A stretch of DNA of 64,000 bases from Pseudovibrio flavus (GTDB lineage Bacteria; Pseudomonadota; Alphaproteobacteria; Rhizobiales; Stappiaceae), in assembly GCF_009711345.1 (NCBI RefSeq), contig NZ_SMMA01000061.1, positions 122,361-186,360 on the forward strand, written 5' to 3'. The notes under the pieces are model-generated. The model made no database searches, was not told the origin of the DNA, and worked only from the letters and a program-made list of their open reading frames with translations. A program made the translations under genes and the position numbers. How positions within the stretch are numbered: position 1 is the first letter of the stretch; each line of letters begins with the position of its first letter. Below are positions 46,533 to 55,168 of the stretch, one piece after another.

Positions 46533-49325
46533 TTATGCTTCGCTGTCATCGGCACCAGCGTCAGGGGTAGCCTGATCGCCAGAGCTTTCGCCGCTAGCTT
46601 CTGCGCTACCTATTCCACCTTCAGCAAGCAGCGCTTCGCCCTGCTCTTCTTCCGGATCGCTGATGCGCTCTACCGCAACAACATGCTCGTCCGCAGAGGT
46701 ATTGAACACAATCACACCCTGAGTAGAGCGACCCGCGATACGGATACCAGTCACCGGACAACGGATCAGCTGACCACCATCGGTCACCAGCATGATCTGG
46801 TCGCCTTCATCACAGCGGAAGGAAGACACCAGAGCGCCGTTACGCTTGTTAACGGCCATTGCAGTGATACCCTTACCGCCACGACCGGTGGTGCGATACT
46901 CAAAGGACGAGGTACGCTTGCCGTAGCCGTTTTCGGAAATGGTCAAAATGGTTTCTTCAGCAGCGCTCATTTCAATATAGCGTTCCTGAGAGATGCCCTC
47001 ACCAGTGGATGCCTCGCCTGCTTCTTCCGCTTCGCCGCGCATCAAACGAGACTGCTTGATGTAAGCAGTGCGCTCGTCGGAGTTACACTCGAAGTGGCGC
47101 AGAATGGACATGGAGATAACGTTGTCGCCATCAGCAAGGTTGATACCGCGAACACCAACAGAGTTACGGCCAGTGAAGACGCGAACCTCGGTTGTCTGGA
47201 AGCGGATACACTGACCATCCTTGGTGGTGAGCAGTACGTCATCATCCTCGGTACAGGTCAGAACGTTTACGATGCCATCGCCCTCTTCGAGCTTCATGGC
47301 GATCTTGCCGTTCTTGTTGATCTGTACGAAGTCGGAGAGCTTGTTACGACGTACGGTACCGCGAGTTGTCGCGAACATTACGTCCAGATCTGCCCAAGTC
47401 GCTTCATCTTCAGGAAGAGGAAGAATACTGGTGATCTGCTCGCCCGGCTCCAGAGGCAACATATTAATGAGTGCCTTACCACGGCCCTGCGGAGAAGACA
47501 GTGGCAAGCGCCATACCTTCATCTTGTAGGCAATACCGCGGGAGGAGAAGAACAGTACCGGCGTATGGGTGTTGGCAACAAACAGACGGGTAACGAAATC
47601 TTCGTCCTTCGTCTGCATGCCAGAACGGCCCTTACCACCACGGCGCTGCGCACGGTAGGTATCAAGAGGCACGCGCTTGATGTAACCGGTGTGCGATACG
47701 GTCACCACCATATCTTCGCGCTGGATGAGGTCTTCATCATCCAGATCCCCGCCACCTTCTGTAATTTCAGTGCGGCGCGGCGTTGCGAATTCGGCTTTGA
47801 TCTCTTCAAGCTCGGTGCGGATGATCTGCATTACGCGTTCACGTGAGCGCAGAATTTCCAGATACTCGTTGATTTCCTTAGCGAGTTTATCGAGTTCTTC
47901 CTCGATCTCGTCGCGGCCCATAGCGGTAAGACGCTGCAAGCGCAGTTCAAGAATTGCACGAGCCTGCTCTTCGGAGAGCTTGAAGGTGCCATCTTCCTGC
48001 ACCGCGTAGCGCGGATCGTCGATAAGCTGCAACAGAGGCAGAATGTCTTCAGCAGGCCAGTTACGTTCCATCAAACGAGCGCGAGCGGTCGCAGGGTCCG
48101 GCGCAGTGCGGATCAACTGGATCACTTCGTCGATGTTGGAAACTGCAACAGCCAGACCAACGAGGATATGGGCGCGATCACGAGCCTTACCAAGCAGATA
48201 ACGGGTACGGCGGTTGACCACTTCTTCACGGAACGCAATGAACGCACGCAGCATATCCTGCAGGTTCATCTGTTCTGGACGGCCACCATTCAGTGCAACA
48301 ATGTTAGCGCCGAAGGACTGCTGTAGCTGTGAGAAACGGTAAAGCTGGTTCAGGACAACTTCAGGAACAGTGTCACGTTTCAGCTCGATAACAACGCGCA
48401 TACCGCGGCGGTCAGACTCGTCGCGAATATCGGAGATGCCCTCGATGCGCTTTTCACGCACCAACTCGGCAATCTTCTCGATCATCGCAGCTTTGTTAAC
48501 CTGATACGGGATCTCGGAGATAATCAGAGCTTCACGGCCAGCGCGGATCTCTTCAACATCCACCTTGCCGCGCATCACGACAGAGCCGCGGCCGGTTTCA
48601 AATGCGGATTTGATGCCAGCACGGCCGAGAATCAAACCACCGGTCGGGAAATCCGGGCCCGGGATAATCTCCATTAGCTCTGGCAGAGTGATTTCCGGAC
48701 GCTCCATCATAGCGATGGTGCCGTCGATCACTTCACCCAGATTGTGAGGCGGAATATTGGTTGCCATACCAACGGCAATACCACCCGCACCATTCACCAG
48801 AAGGTTTGGATAGCGGGCAGGAAGAACGATTGGCTCCTGCTCGGACCCATCATAGTTTTCCTGAAAATCAACGGTGTTCTTATCGATGTCCGACAGCTGG
48901 GTATGCGCAACCTTCTCCAAACGGCACTCGGTATAACGCATTGCAGCAGCAGGGTCGCCATCGACCGAACCGAAGTTACCCTGCCCATCTACCAGCGGCA
49001 GACGCATTGAGAAGTCCTGCGCCATACGAACCAGAGCGTCATAGATCGCACTGTCGCCATGGGGATGGTATTTACCCATCACATCGCCGACTACACGGGC
49101 AGATTTGCGGTATGGCTTATTCCACTCATAACCGTTCTCGTACATAGAATACAAAATACGACGATGAACGGGTTTCAAACCGTCACGAACATCCGGCAAA
49201 GCACGGCTAACGATAACGCTCATGGCGTAGTCGAGATAGCTGCGCTTCATTTCATCGGTGATCGAGACCGGACGAATGTCACTTGGAAGCCCACCAGAAG
49301 GGGTGCCAGTATCCTGCTCTGTCAA
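46533..49325 (-). CDS. gyrA: DNA gyrase subunit A
   Basis: The A subunit of DNA gyrase, 930 residues, which cuts and rejoins DNA during supercoiling. The catalytic tyrosine is Y131 in AMRYTECRL (Y122 in E. coli). The quinolone-resistance region keeps S92 and D96 (S83 and D87 in E. coli), so the common resistance changes are absent. The GyrA box QRRGGKG, near residue 570, starts the DNA-wrapping C-terminal domain. An acidic, Glu/Ala/Ser-rich tail of about 50 residues follows. Confidence 0.97.
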   Translation of the reverse strand: MTEQDTGTPSGGLPSDIRPVSITDEMKRSYLDYAMSVIVSRALPDVRDGLKPVHRRILYSMYENGYEWNKPYRKSARVVGDVMGKYHPHGDSAIYDALVRMAQDFSMRLPLVDGQGNFGSVDGDPAAAMRYTECRLEKVAHTQLSDIDKNTVDFQENYDGSEQEPIVLPARYPNLLVNGAGGIAVGMATNIPPHNLGEVIDGTIAMMERPEITLPELMEIIPGPDFPTGGLILGRAGIKSAFETGRGSVVMRGKVDVEEIRAGREALIISEIPYQVNKAAMIEKIAELVREKRIEGISDIRDESDRRGMRVVIELKRDTVPEVVLNQLYRFSQLQQSFGANIVALNGGRPEQMNLQDMLRAFIAFREEVVNRRTRYLLGKARDRAHILVGLAVAVSNIDEVIQLIRTAPDPATARARLMERNWPAEDILPLLQLIDDPRYAVQEDGTFKLSEEQARAILELRLQRLTAMGRDEIEEELDKLAKEINEYLEILRSRERVMQIIRTELEEIKAEFATPRRTEITEGGGDLDDEDLIQREDMVVTVSHTGYIKRVPLDTYRAQRRGGKGRSGMQTKDEDFVTRLFVANTHTPVLFFSSRGIAYKMKVWRLPLSSPQGRGKALINMLPLEPGEQITSILPLPEDEATWADLDVMFATTRGTVRRNKLSDFVQINKNGKIAMKLEEGDGIVNVLTCTEDDDVLLTTKDGQCIRFQTTEVRVFTGRNSVGVRGINLADGDNVISMSILRHFECNSDERTAYIKQSRLMRGEAEEAGEASTGEGISQERYIEMSAAEETILTISENGYGKRTSSFEYRTTGRGGKGITAMAVNKRNGALVSSFRCDEGDQIMLVTDGGQLIRCPVTGIRIAGRSTQGVIVFNTSADEHVVAVERISDPEEEQGEALLAEGGIGSAEASGESSGDQATPDAGADDSEA

Positions 49326-49585
49326 GGATTTATTCTCATTAATCTCGTTTAGAATTCAAACTGTTATATACGATTCAAAGCGGAATTCCAAATTTATAAC
49401 TTCCGCTAGGCCCTTCAAAACTCAAAGAGATTTACCCACCGCAATTTATCCACTTCTTTGTAAGCGCTCTTCCCGACCGTTTCAAAGGAAACAAACGCAA
49501 GGCAGTGACCCGCCTTGCTCTCAACCGGCAGTTCTGTTAGCCCCTAGTTCCAACCGACCCTCTTTCGATTTTGTGAGACTTCCCA

Positions 49586-50224
49586 ATGCTGACCGACTTT
49601 GTGGCCAACGCGTTCGCTATGCTTTTTGTCACCATCGATCCGATCGGTCTTGCACCGATGTTTCTGGCTGTAACCGCTGGCGCGGCAGGCCCTCAGCGCT
49701 TGCGCATTGCTATCAAGGCGATTGCTATCTCGGCTGGTATTTTGCTGGCGTTCCTCATCGCTGGCGGAAAGCTGCTTGCGGTTATGGGCATTTCCCAACC
49801 AGCCTTTCAGGTAGGCGGCGGCTTGCTGCTCTTCATCATTGCAGTTGAAATGGTTTTCGAGCTTCGCCAGAAGCGTAAAGCGGAGAATGCAGAGAAGGTC
49901 GCAGACAGCACCGACGACCTATCCCACGTCGCAGTCTTTCCTCTGGCAATCCCACTTATCTCTGGCCCCGCAACCATCAGTGCGTTGATCTTGCTACAAC
50001 AGCAAGCACCAGGCGCAGCTGGTATCACCGCCCTGCTCCTCGTACTTTTTGCAGTGCTTCTGTGTTGCTTTATTGTTTTTCTGGCAGCAGATCGCATCGA
50101 GAAAGTTATGGGACAGACAGCTCAGATGATCGTAACCCGCCTCTTCGGCGTCTTGCTTGCAGCTCTTTCCGTACAGTTTGTTGCAGACGGTATATTCCAA
50201 CTCATCAAGCTCAACGCAGCTTAA
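49586..50224 (+). CDS. MarC-family (UPF0056) membrane protein
   Basis: A 212-residue integral membrane protein of the MarC family with six hydrophobic segments. The conserved parts are FVTIDPIGLAPMFLA near residues 14-28, ISQPAFQVGGGLLLF near 72-86 and AVFPLAIPLISGPATISALIL near 110-130. Some archaeal relatives carry neutral amino acids; most bacterial ones have no known substrate. It is divergent from gyrA and followed by its own terminator. Placement beside gyrA is common in alphaproteobacteria. Confidence 0.9.
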   Translation: MLTDFVANAFAMLFVTIDPIGLAPMFLAVTAGAAGPQRLRIAIKAIAISAGILLAFLIAGGKLLAVMGISQPAFQVGGGLLLFIIAVEMVFELRQKRKAENAEKVADSTDDLSHVAVFPLAIPLISGPATISALILLQQQAPGAAGITALLLVLFAVLLCCFIVFLAADRIEKVMGQTAQMIVTRLFGVLLAALSVQFVADGIFQLIKLNAA

Positions 50225-50278
50225 TAGCAACCTGAAATATAAATACTGCAAATTGTTGCAACCATAAAAAACTTACGC

Positions 50279-50319
50279 TAGGTCCTATCATCATACGATT
50301 GTTGATAGGGCCTATTTTT
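50279..50319 (+). terminator. Intrinsic terminator of marC-family gene
   Basis: TAGGTCCTATCA and TGATAGGGCCTA form a 12-pair stem with one T-G pair and a 12-base loop, ending in TTTTT. Confidence 0.88.
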
Positions 50320-50353
50320 ATGCCCTGCGCGCTAACATTGCATGAGGGGTACG

Positions 50354-51292
50354 ATGGCAGCACACGGTTCCAAAAAAGTCATTCTGGCAGCTCTGGCAGG
50401 AAACGGACTTATCGCGATTACAAAGTTTGCTGCCGCAGCCTACACCGGCTCCGCCGCAATGCTTTCAGAAGGCATCCACTCCCTCGTCGATACCGGCAAT
50501 CAGGGCCTCTTGCTTCATGGCATGAAGCGGGCATCGAAACCAGCTGATGACCGCCACCCCTTTGGCTATGGCGCTGAAATCTATTTCTGGGCGTTCGTCG
50601 TTGCAATTCTGATTTTTGCTGTTGGTGCGGGCATTTCCATCTATGAAGGCATTCAAAAGATCCTTCACCCCCACCCGCTGGAAAGCGCCTATATCGCCTA
50701 CATCGTGCTTGGTTTCGCCATGGTGTTCGAAGCATGGGCGTGGATGGTCGCCTACCGTGAATTCATGCGCCAGAAAGGCAGACGGTCATTTGTAAGCGCT
50801 GTACGAGATTCCAAAGACCCCACTGTTTTTACAGTGCTTTTTGAAGATACCGCTGCCATGCTCGGCCTAATTGTTGCGTTCGCGGGCCTTTTAGGCGTCC
50901 AGTACCTTGGACTGCCATGGCTGGACGGCGCAGCATCCGTTCTCATCGGTGTTATTCTTGCCTTAACTGCGGTCGCGCTAGCTTACGAGACCAAAGGTCT
51001 TTTGATTGGAGAGTCCGCCTCTCCAGAGTTGGTAGAGCAGCTCAAAAAGGTACTGGCAGCCCCTTCAGTGGTCGCAAACGTCAATGAAGTGCGCACACTT
51101 CACATTGGCCCCAACGACATTCTTGTGGCTGTTTCCCTTGACTTTGAGGACGCATTGACAGCCGGAGCGGTGGAAGAAACCATCTTTTCCCTTGAATCCA
51201 TCATCAAGGATAAGCATCCCCTTGTTAAAAGGGTCTTCATCGAGGCTCAGTCGGTAAAACAGCACTCGAATCTGGCAAAAGACGAAAATTAA
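50354..51292 (+). CDS. Cation diffusion facilitator family transporter
   Basis: A 312-residue CDF transporter, an inner-membrane antiporter that expels divalent metals such as zinc, iron or manganese. About six membrane segments are followed by a cytoplasmic domain. LSEGIHSLVDTGNQGLLLHG carries the H-x3-D metal site in segment 2, and HPFGYGAEIYFWAF and FEDTAAMLGLIVAF follow; this pattern is of the SLC30A9-like branch. I chose the ATG at 50354, six bases after GAGG, over one four codons earlier. It is 38 bases before galE, so the two may share a transcript. Confidence 0.88.
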   Translation: MAAHGSKKVILAALAGNGLIAITKFAAAAYTGSAAMLSEGIHSLVDTGNQGLLLHGMKRASKPADDRHPFGYGAEIYFWAFVVAILIFAVGAGISIYEGIQKILHPHPLESAYIAYIVLGFAMVFEAWAWMVAYREFMRQKGRRSFVSAVRDSKDPTVFTVLFEDTAAMLGLIVAFAGLLGVQYLGLPWLDGAASVLIGVILALTAVALAYETKGLLIGESASPELVEQLKKVLAAPSVVANVNEVRTLHIGPNDILVAVSLDFEDALTAGAVEETIFSLESIIKDKHPLVKRVFIEAQSVKQHSNLAKDEN

Positions 51293-51330
51293 ACAAGCCC
51301 ACGCAGGCTTCACTGGGAAAGAGACGAGTT

Positions 51331-52320
51331 ATGGCGGTTCTGGTAACAGGTGGTGCAGGATACATTGGCAGTCACATGTGCTGGCTTTTGGAAGAAGCTG
51401 GCGAAGACCTTTTGGTCATCGACGACTTCAGCACTGGCTTCCAATGGGCACTTCCTGACAGCGCAAAAGTTTACGAAGGCGATGTTGGCGATCAGGAACT
51501 TCTGGCGCAGATTTTCAAAGAAAACGATGTGGATGCAGTCATTCACTTCGCTGGCTCCATCATCGTGCCAGAGTCCGTCGAAAACCCACTCAAGTACTAT
51601 CTCAACAACACTGCCAAGTCGCGCAGCCTCATTGAGGCGTGCGTTACCGCAGGCGTTGACAAGTTCATCTTCTCGTCTACCGCAGCCGTTTATGGCGATC
51701 CTGAAGTTGTACCGGTAGACGAAAATGCGCCGCTCAAACCACTGTCTCCGTATGGCACATCCAAGCTGATGACAGAGTTGATGCTTTCGGACGTCTCCAA
51801 CGCCCATAACTTCCGCTACACAGCTTTGCGTTATTTCAACGTGGCTGGCGCGGACCCGAAGGGCAGAACAGGCCAGTCCACCAAGAACGCAACGCACCTC
51901 ATCAAGGTCGCCTGTGAAGCAGCACTTGGTAAGCGCGGTCACCTTGGCATCTTTGGTACCGACTTTGACACACCGGACGGAACCGGCCTGCGCGACTACA
52001 TCCACGTTTGGGACCTAGCAAGCGCTCACTACCTCGCTCTAAAACGTCTGCGCACCGGTGCTGGTAGCATTGTCATGAACGCTGGCTACAGCGATGGATA
52101 CTCCGTTCGTCAGGTAATCGACGCTGTTAAAGCGGTCTCTGGCGTTGATTTTGAGGTCCGCGAAGAGCCTCGCCGTGCCGGTGACAGCCCTAAGGTTGTA
52201 GCGCAAAACACGCGCATTCTCGCGGAGCTGGACTGGAAGCCTGAATACAACAATCTGCCTAAGATCGTTGAACATGCGCTAAACTGGGAAAAGAAACTCT
52301 CTCTGCGCAATTCGCTTTAA
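51331..52320 (+). CDS. galE: UDP-glucose 4-epimerase
   Basis: A 329-residue extended short-chain dehydrogenase that interconverts UDP-glucose and UDP-galactose (or the N-acetyl forms). The NAD site is TGGAGYIGSH at 6-15, S116 is in FSSTAAVYGDP, and the catalytic pair is Y141 and K145 in SPYGTSKLM. LRYFNVAGADPKGRTGQS near 167-184 and GTGLRDYIHVWDLA near 216-229 are diagnostic of GalE. It probably belongs with galU and the UDP-sugar dehydrogenase in polysaccharide precursor supply. Confidence 0.94.
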   Translation: MAVLVTGGAGYIGSHMCWLLEEAGEDLLVIDDFSTGFQWALPDSAKVYEGDVGDQELLAQIFKENDVDAVIHFAGSIIVPESVENPLKYYLNNTAKSRSLIEACVTAGVDKFIFSSTAAVYGDPEVVPVDENAPLKPLSPYGTSKLMTELMLSDVSNAHNFRYTALRYFNVAGADPKGRTGQSTKNATHLIKVACEAALGKRGHLGIFGTDFDTPDGTGLRDYIHVWDLASAHYLALKRLRTGAGSIVMNAGYSDGYSVRQVIDAVKAVSGVDFEVREEPRRAGDSPKVVAQNTRILAELDWKPEYNNLPKIVEHALNWEKKLSLRNSL

Positions 52321-52345
52321 CAGCGGCAAGGCACAGTTAAACGGC

Positions 52346-52378
52346 AAGAGCGTGTGGAGCATCTGCGCGCTCTTTTTT
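52346..52378 (+). terminator. Intrinsic terminator of galE
   Basis: AAGAGCG and CGCTCTT form a seven-pair stem with a 15-base loop and a TTTTTT tail. The tail overlaps the stop codon of the convergent DUF192 gene. Confidence 0.8.
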
Positions 52379-52823
52379 ATCGGCGGATCGTAACACTGTC
52401 GCCTTTTGATATACCAAGCTTTTCAGCAGTTCCGCCAAGCACTTCCAGCACATAAAGCGCCTTACCGTGAGACGGGATAGCGTCAAGAGAAAACGGCGTA
52501 GTGTTCTCCGCGATATGAATGATACGCTGGTCTTTAGAGATAAAAATAATGTCCAAAGAAAGCGGCGTATTCTTCATCCAGAAGACCTGCTCGGAAGGCA
52601 AATCAAACACGAACAGCATCCCGTGATCAGCGGCCATCTCTTCGCGGTGCATTAGGCCTTGGGCGCGGCTATCGCGATCTTCCGCAATCTCGACTGTGAA
52701 GGAAGAGGTCCCGCCACTGCGCTGAATATCGACATGTCCGATGGGTAAAGTATCCGCAACAGCAAAATACTGCGGCAATAAGCCAACTGCTAAAATGGCC
52801 AGTAGACCGAGCACATACCGCAT
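52377..52823 (-). CDS. DUF192 family exported protein
   Basis: A 148-residue protein with a signal peptide (about residues 1-24, MRYVLGLLAILAVGLLP then FAVADTLP) and one DUF192 domain. The family's core is DRDSRAQGLMHREEMAADHGMLFVF followed by FWMKNTPLSLDIIFI, here in pieces around residues 50-95. Function is unknown. I chose the ATG at 52823, seven bases after GGGAA, because it starts a proper signal peptide; a longer frame from 52877 would put charged residues before it. It follows the double cold-shock gene by about 80 bases, a pairing common in alphaproteobacteria. Confidence 0.88.
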   Translation of the reverse strand: MRYVLGLLAILAVGLLPQYFAVADTLPIGHVDIQRSGGTSSFTVEIAEDRDSRAQGLMHREEMAADHGMLFVFDLPSEQVFWMKNTPLSLDIIFISKDQRIIHIAENTTPFSLDAIPSHGKALYVLEVLGGTAEKLGISKGDSVTIRR

Positions 52824-52904
52824 CTCACATTTCCCGTTCCCTAACTCAACGGGAAGAACCCTACACAGGTTCTTCAAAACTGCAAGATGTGGCCCACAGT
52901 CTTT

Positions 52905-53486
52905 CTAGTGGGAGGAAGGGATATGAGTACCACCACCGAGCGGGCGCACCTCTGCAGCCATTTTCCCTTTAGGACCATTGCCAAAGCGAACCATAACCCG
53001 CTGGCCAGGGCGTAGCTCGGTAATGCCAAAGCGACGCAAAGTCTCCATATGGATGAAAATGTCTTCAGTGCCTTCACCGCGCGTCAGGAACCCGAAGCCT
53101 TTAACACGGTTGAACCACTTTACTTCTGCCTCTTCAAAGCCACCTTCAGGAACGACCTGCACATGGGTGCGCGATGGCGGAAGCTGGGAAGGATGAACGG
53201 CGCTGGACTCGTCCATCGAGAGAATGCGGAGCGCCTGTAAGCCCCTTGGTCTGTTCAAAACCTCACAGACAACCCGAGCCCCCTCATAGGCCGTCTGATA
53301 GCCGTCCCTGCGAAGGCACGTAACATGCAAAAGCACGTCTGGCATGCCATTTTCAGGTTCGATGAAGCCAAAGCCCTTGCCGATGTCAAACCATTTGATC
53401 GTTCCCGCAATTTCGAGAACGTCCATAGAAACGTCATCTGCCAGATCCTCAACAGGAAACAGCTCTGGCGCCGTTTTAACAACCAT
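52905..53486 (-). CDS. Double cold-shock-domain protein
   Basis: A 193-residue cytoplasmic protein with two cold-shock domains. The first covers about 26-92, with GTIKWFDIGKGFGFIEPENG and DVLLHVTCL. The second covers about 118-182, with AEVKWFNRVKGFGFLTRGEG and EDIFIHMETLRRFG. Both RNP-type motifs are intact in each domain (KGFGFI/L and LLHV/IFIH), so single-stranded RNA or DNA binding is expected. Double-domain forms are typical of alphaproteobacteria. The gene reads away from gloA. Confidence 0.92.
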   Translation of the reverse strand: MVVKTAPELFPVEDLADDVSMDVLEIAGTIKWFDIGKGFGFIEPENGMPDVLLHVTCLRRDGYQTAYEGARVVCEVLNRPRGLQALRILSMDESSAVHPSQLPPSRTHVQVVPEGGFEEAEVKWFNRVKGFGFLTRGEGTEDIFIHMETLRRFGITELRPGQRVMVRFGNGPKGKMAAEVRPLGGGTHIPSSH

Positions 53487-53903
53487 GAGAAATGCCCCGT
53501 ATTCACTCGCCGCTTAGAAACCGCTGAAGTTCTGACCTCACAAAACTTTCAATTGATTCCGTAAAAGCAGAATATCAGGACCCCACTCGCCCTCCAGTTG
53601 AAACTTAAAAAAATCTTAATTCATCCCCCACTCATTTCCTTCACGGCACTATTAAAGACGCAACATCCAGTATGTTTTAAGATCTCCAAACAACAATATA
53701 AGCACTTTGAACCCTCTCCATCTTTACTAGGGTGACCTTACGTCTCCAATTATCCAGCATCATGACGCCCAAACGTCAGGCGAAGCAGGACAACATGCAG
53801 TTGTATCGTTTGTCGTAAAAAGAGCTGGCAGGCCACTTGCGGCCAAGGGCAATTCAAGAAAAGATGCGCCCCTGTTTTATTGTTAAATGCCGGAGGAGGC
53901 CCC
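53487..53903. other. Gap between divergent genes, no gene seen
   Basis: These 417 bases separate the double cold-shock gene (minus) and gloA (plus) and must hold both promoters. I see no coding frame with a start signal. The middle part is AT-rich. A small perfect inverted repeat (TGACG, six bases, CGTCA) lies at 53763-53778. The long leader before the cold-shock gene would suit cold-dependent RNA folding, but no specific element was recognised. Confidence 0.4.
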
Positions 53904-54344
53904 ATGCGATATCTCCACACAATGGTTCGCGTTAAAGATCTTGATGAATCCCTCGATTTCTATTGCAACAAATTTGGCCTGCAGGAAGTGCGCCGCCATG
54001 AGAGTGAGCAAGGCCGCTTTACGCTCGTATTCCTTGCAGCTGCTGAGGACGTAGAAGCTGTAAAGGCAGGCTCCGCCCCTGCTCTGGAACTCACCTATAA
54101 CTGGGATCCAGAAGACTATGAGGGCGGCCGTAACTTTGGTCACCTCGCCTATGAGGTAGACGACATCTACGGTCTGTGTGAGAGCCTTCAGAACGCAGGC
54201 GTTGTCATCAACCGCCCGCCGCGCTGCGGCCGCATGGCTTTTGTTCGCTCCCCTGATGGCATCTCTATCGAACTGCTCCAAAAAGGCGGCGCAAAGGAAC
54301 CTCAGGAGCCTTGGGCTTCCATGCCAAACACTGGCAGCTGGTAA
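53904..54344 (+). CDS. gloA: Lactoylglutathione lyase (glyoxalase I)
   Basis: A 146-residue glyoxalase I, which turns the hemithioacetal of methylglyoxal and glutathione into S-lactoylglutathione. Metal ligands fit the E. coli enzyme: H5 in [14 protein letters not shown], a glutamate in [12 protein letters not shown], a histidine in [14 protein letters not shown] and a glutamate in [12 protein letters not shown]. The start at 53904 is set by GGAGGAGG four to five bases before it. A 12-pair hairpin follows the stop. Confidence 0.93.
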   Translation: MRYLHTMVRVKDLDESLDFYCNKFGLQEVRRHESEQGRFTLVFLAAAEDVEAVKAGSAPALELTYNWDPEDYEGGRNFGHLAYEVDDIYGLCESLQNAGVVINRPPRCGRMAFVRSPDGISIELLQKGGAKEPQEPWASMPNTGSW

Positions 54345-54350
54345 CAACAA

Positions 54351-54384
54351 TCGGGTGTGGAGTGACCATTTTCTCCACACCCGA
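54351..54384 (+). terminator. Hairpin after gloA without T-run
   Basis: TCGGGTGTGGAG and CTCCACACCCGA form a perfect 12-pair stem with a ten-base loop seven bases after the gloA stop. No T-run follows, so it may end transcription weakly or protect the 3' end. Confidence 0.55.
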
Positions 54385-54438
54385 ACCGCTAAAAATGGCC
54401 CGTAAAGTTTGGAGCTGTTAAAATTCTTAAAATTCCTC

Positions 54439-54467
54439 TTGCGCGGTTTCAAGAATGCCCATATAAG
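54439..54467 (+). promoter_or_regulatory. Promoter of the first tRNA-Glu gene
   Basis: TTGCGC at 54439-54444 and TATAAG at 54462-54467 are 17 bases apart, 62 bases before the tRNA. The direct repeat shared with the second unit begins exactly at the -35 element. Confidence 0.7.
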
Positions 54468-54529
54468 CCGCTTCACCGAGGCGCTGACGGCGACTAAGTC
54501 GCTGAAAGATCATAGCCTTGGAACAATGC

Positions 54530-54604
54530 GCGCCCATCGTCTAGCGGTTAGGACGCCGCCCTTTCACGGCGGAAACAGGGGTTCGATTCCCCTTGGGCGT
54601 GCCA
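54530..54604 (+). tRNA. tRNA-Glu (anticodon TTC), first copy
   Basis: A 75-base tRNA with encoded CCA. The acceptor stem pairs GCGCCCA with TGGGCGT, the anticodon stem is CCGCC/GGCGG around CTTTCAC (anticodon TTC, reading GAA/GAG), and the T arm is GGGG TTCGATT CCCC with G as discriminator base. It is identical to the copy at 54944. Confidence 0.97.
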
Positions 54605-54635
54605 TTCTCTTCTTCAAAAATTGCACGCTTCGACA

Positions 54636-54666
54636 AACGCATCCTAACGGATAGCGTTATTTTTTG
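54636..54666 (+). terminator. Terminator of the first tRNA-Glu unit
   Basis: AACGCATCC pairs with GGAT and GCGTT around a TAAC loop with one bulged base, followed by ATTTTTT. Confidence 0.85.
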
Positions 54667-54852
54667 CGTTTAAGCTCCTGCTTCAGTCAGCATTGCGGAC
54701 GAGAGAAACGTAGCCGAGGCAAGCCTCGAAACCACTTTGCTGCGGACAACATTCTTCCCCTATCGTCCAGCGCCTAACTGCCCGATTTTCCAGCGACTTC
54801 CATGCATTTTTGAAAAAAGTTCCGCGGCGCTGTGAAAAATGCATTTTCCCTA

Positions 54853-54881
54853 TTGCACGGTTTCAAGAATGCCCCTATAAG
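54853..54881 (+). promoter_or_regulatory. Promoter of the second tRNA-Glu gene
   Basis: TTGCAC at 54853-54858 and TATAAG at 54876-54881 are 17 bases apart. The -35 box is closer to consensus than in copy 1 (A for G at the fifth position). Confidence 0.7.
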
Positions 54882-54943
54882 CCGCTTCACCGAGGCGCTG
54901 ACGGCGACTAAGTCGCTGAAAGATCATAGCCTTGGAACAATGC

Positions 54944-55018
54944 GCGCCCATCGTCTAGCGGTTAGGACGCCGCCCTTTCACGGCGGAAACAGGGGTTCGA
55001 TTCCCCTTGGGCGTGCCA
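54944..55018 (+). tRNA. tRNA-Glu (anticodon TTC), second copy
   Basis: Identical in all 75 bases to the tRNA at 54530, with the same encoded CCA and the same leader and trailer. It has its own promoter and terminator, so the two genes are expressed separately. Confidence 0.97.
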
Positions 55019-55049
55019 TTCTCTTCTTCAAAAATTGCACGCTTCGACA

Positions 55050-55080
55050 AACGCATCCTAACGGATAGCGTTATTTTTTG
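55050..55080 (+). terminator. Terminator of the second tRNA-Glu unit
   Basis: The same hairpin and ATTTTTT tail as in copy 1. It faces the terminator of the convergent alcohol dehydrogenase operon about 30 bases away. Confidence 0.85.
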
Positions 55081-55106
55081 CGTTTGGCCTCGTTCTTACA
55101 AAAAAA

Positions 55107-55138
55107 TAAATGAAAAATGGCGAGCCGAAGCCCGCCAT
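55107..55138 (-). terminator. Intrinsic terminator of the dehydrogenase/ligase operon
   Basis: On the minus strand ATGGCGGGC and GCTCGCCAT pair (one G-T pair) around a TTCG tetraloop, followed by TTTTTCATTTATTTTTT. It lies 30 bases after the iron-type alcohol dehydrogenase gene. Confidence 0.9.
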
Positions 55139-55168
55139 CTTAAGAACGCATCACTGAACTGCCAGAAA

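Larger units (their letters stand above)
54439..54671 (+). repeat. Direct repeat, copy 1 (complete tRNA-Glu transcription unit)
   Basis: A 233-base segment repeated at 54853-55085, offset 414 bases. I found only two differences, at 54443 (G here, A in copy 2) and 54461 (A here, C in copy 2). The repeat runs from the -35 box through tRNA and terminator and ends in the sequence after the T-run, so it duplicates a whole transcription unit. The flanks differ. Confidence 0.95.
54853..55085 (+). repeat. Direct repeat, copy 2 (complete tRNA-Glu transcription unit)
   Basis: The second copy of the 233-base tRNA-Glu unit. The 181 bases between copies carry no recognisable feature. Near identity outside the tRNA suggests either recent duplication or ongoing gene conversion. 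Confidence 0.95.

Noticed and set aside
46683..47846. 387-codon open frame opposite gyrA
   Set aside because: Antisense of the gyrA C-terminal part, with no start signal or recognisable motif.
46533..49325. Quinolone-resistance changes in gyrA
   Set aside because: The residues matching E. coli S83 and D87 are Ser and Asp, the sensitive forms.
54409..55068. Two similar short frames of about 80 codons with identical C-terminal parts
   Set aside because: They run straight through the tRNA-Glu genes; their similarity comes from the duplicated tRNA unit.
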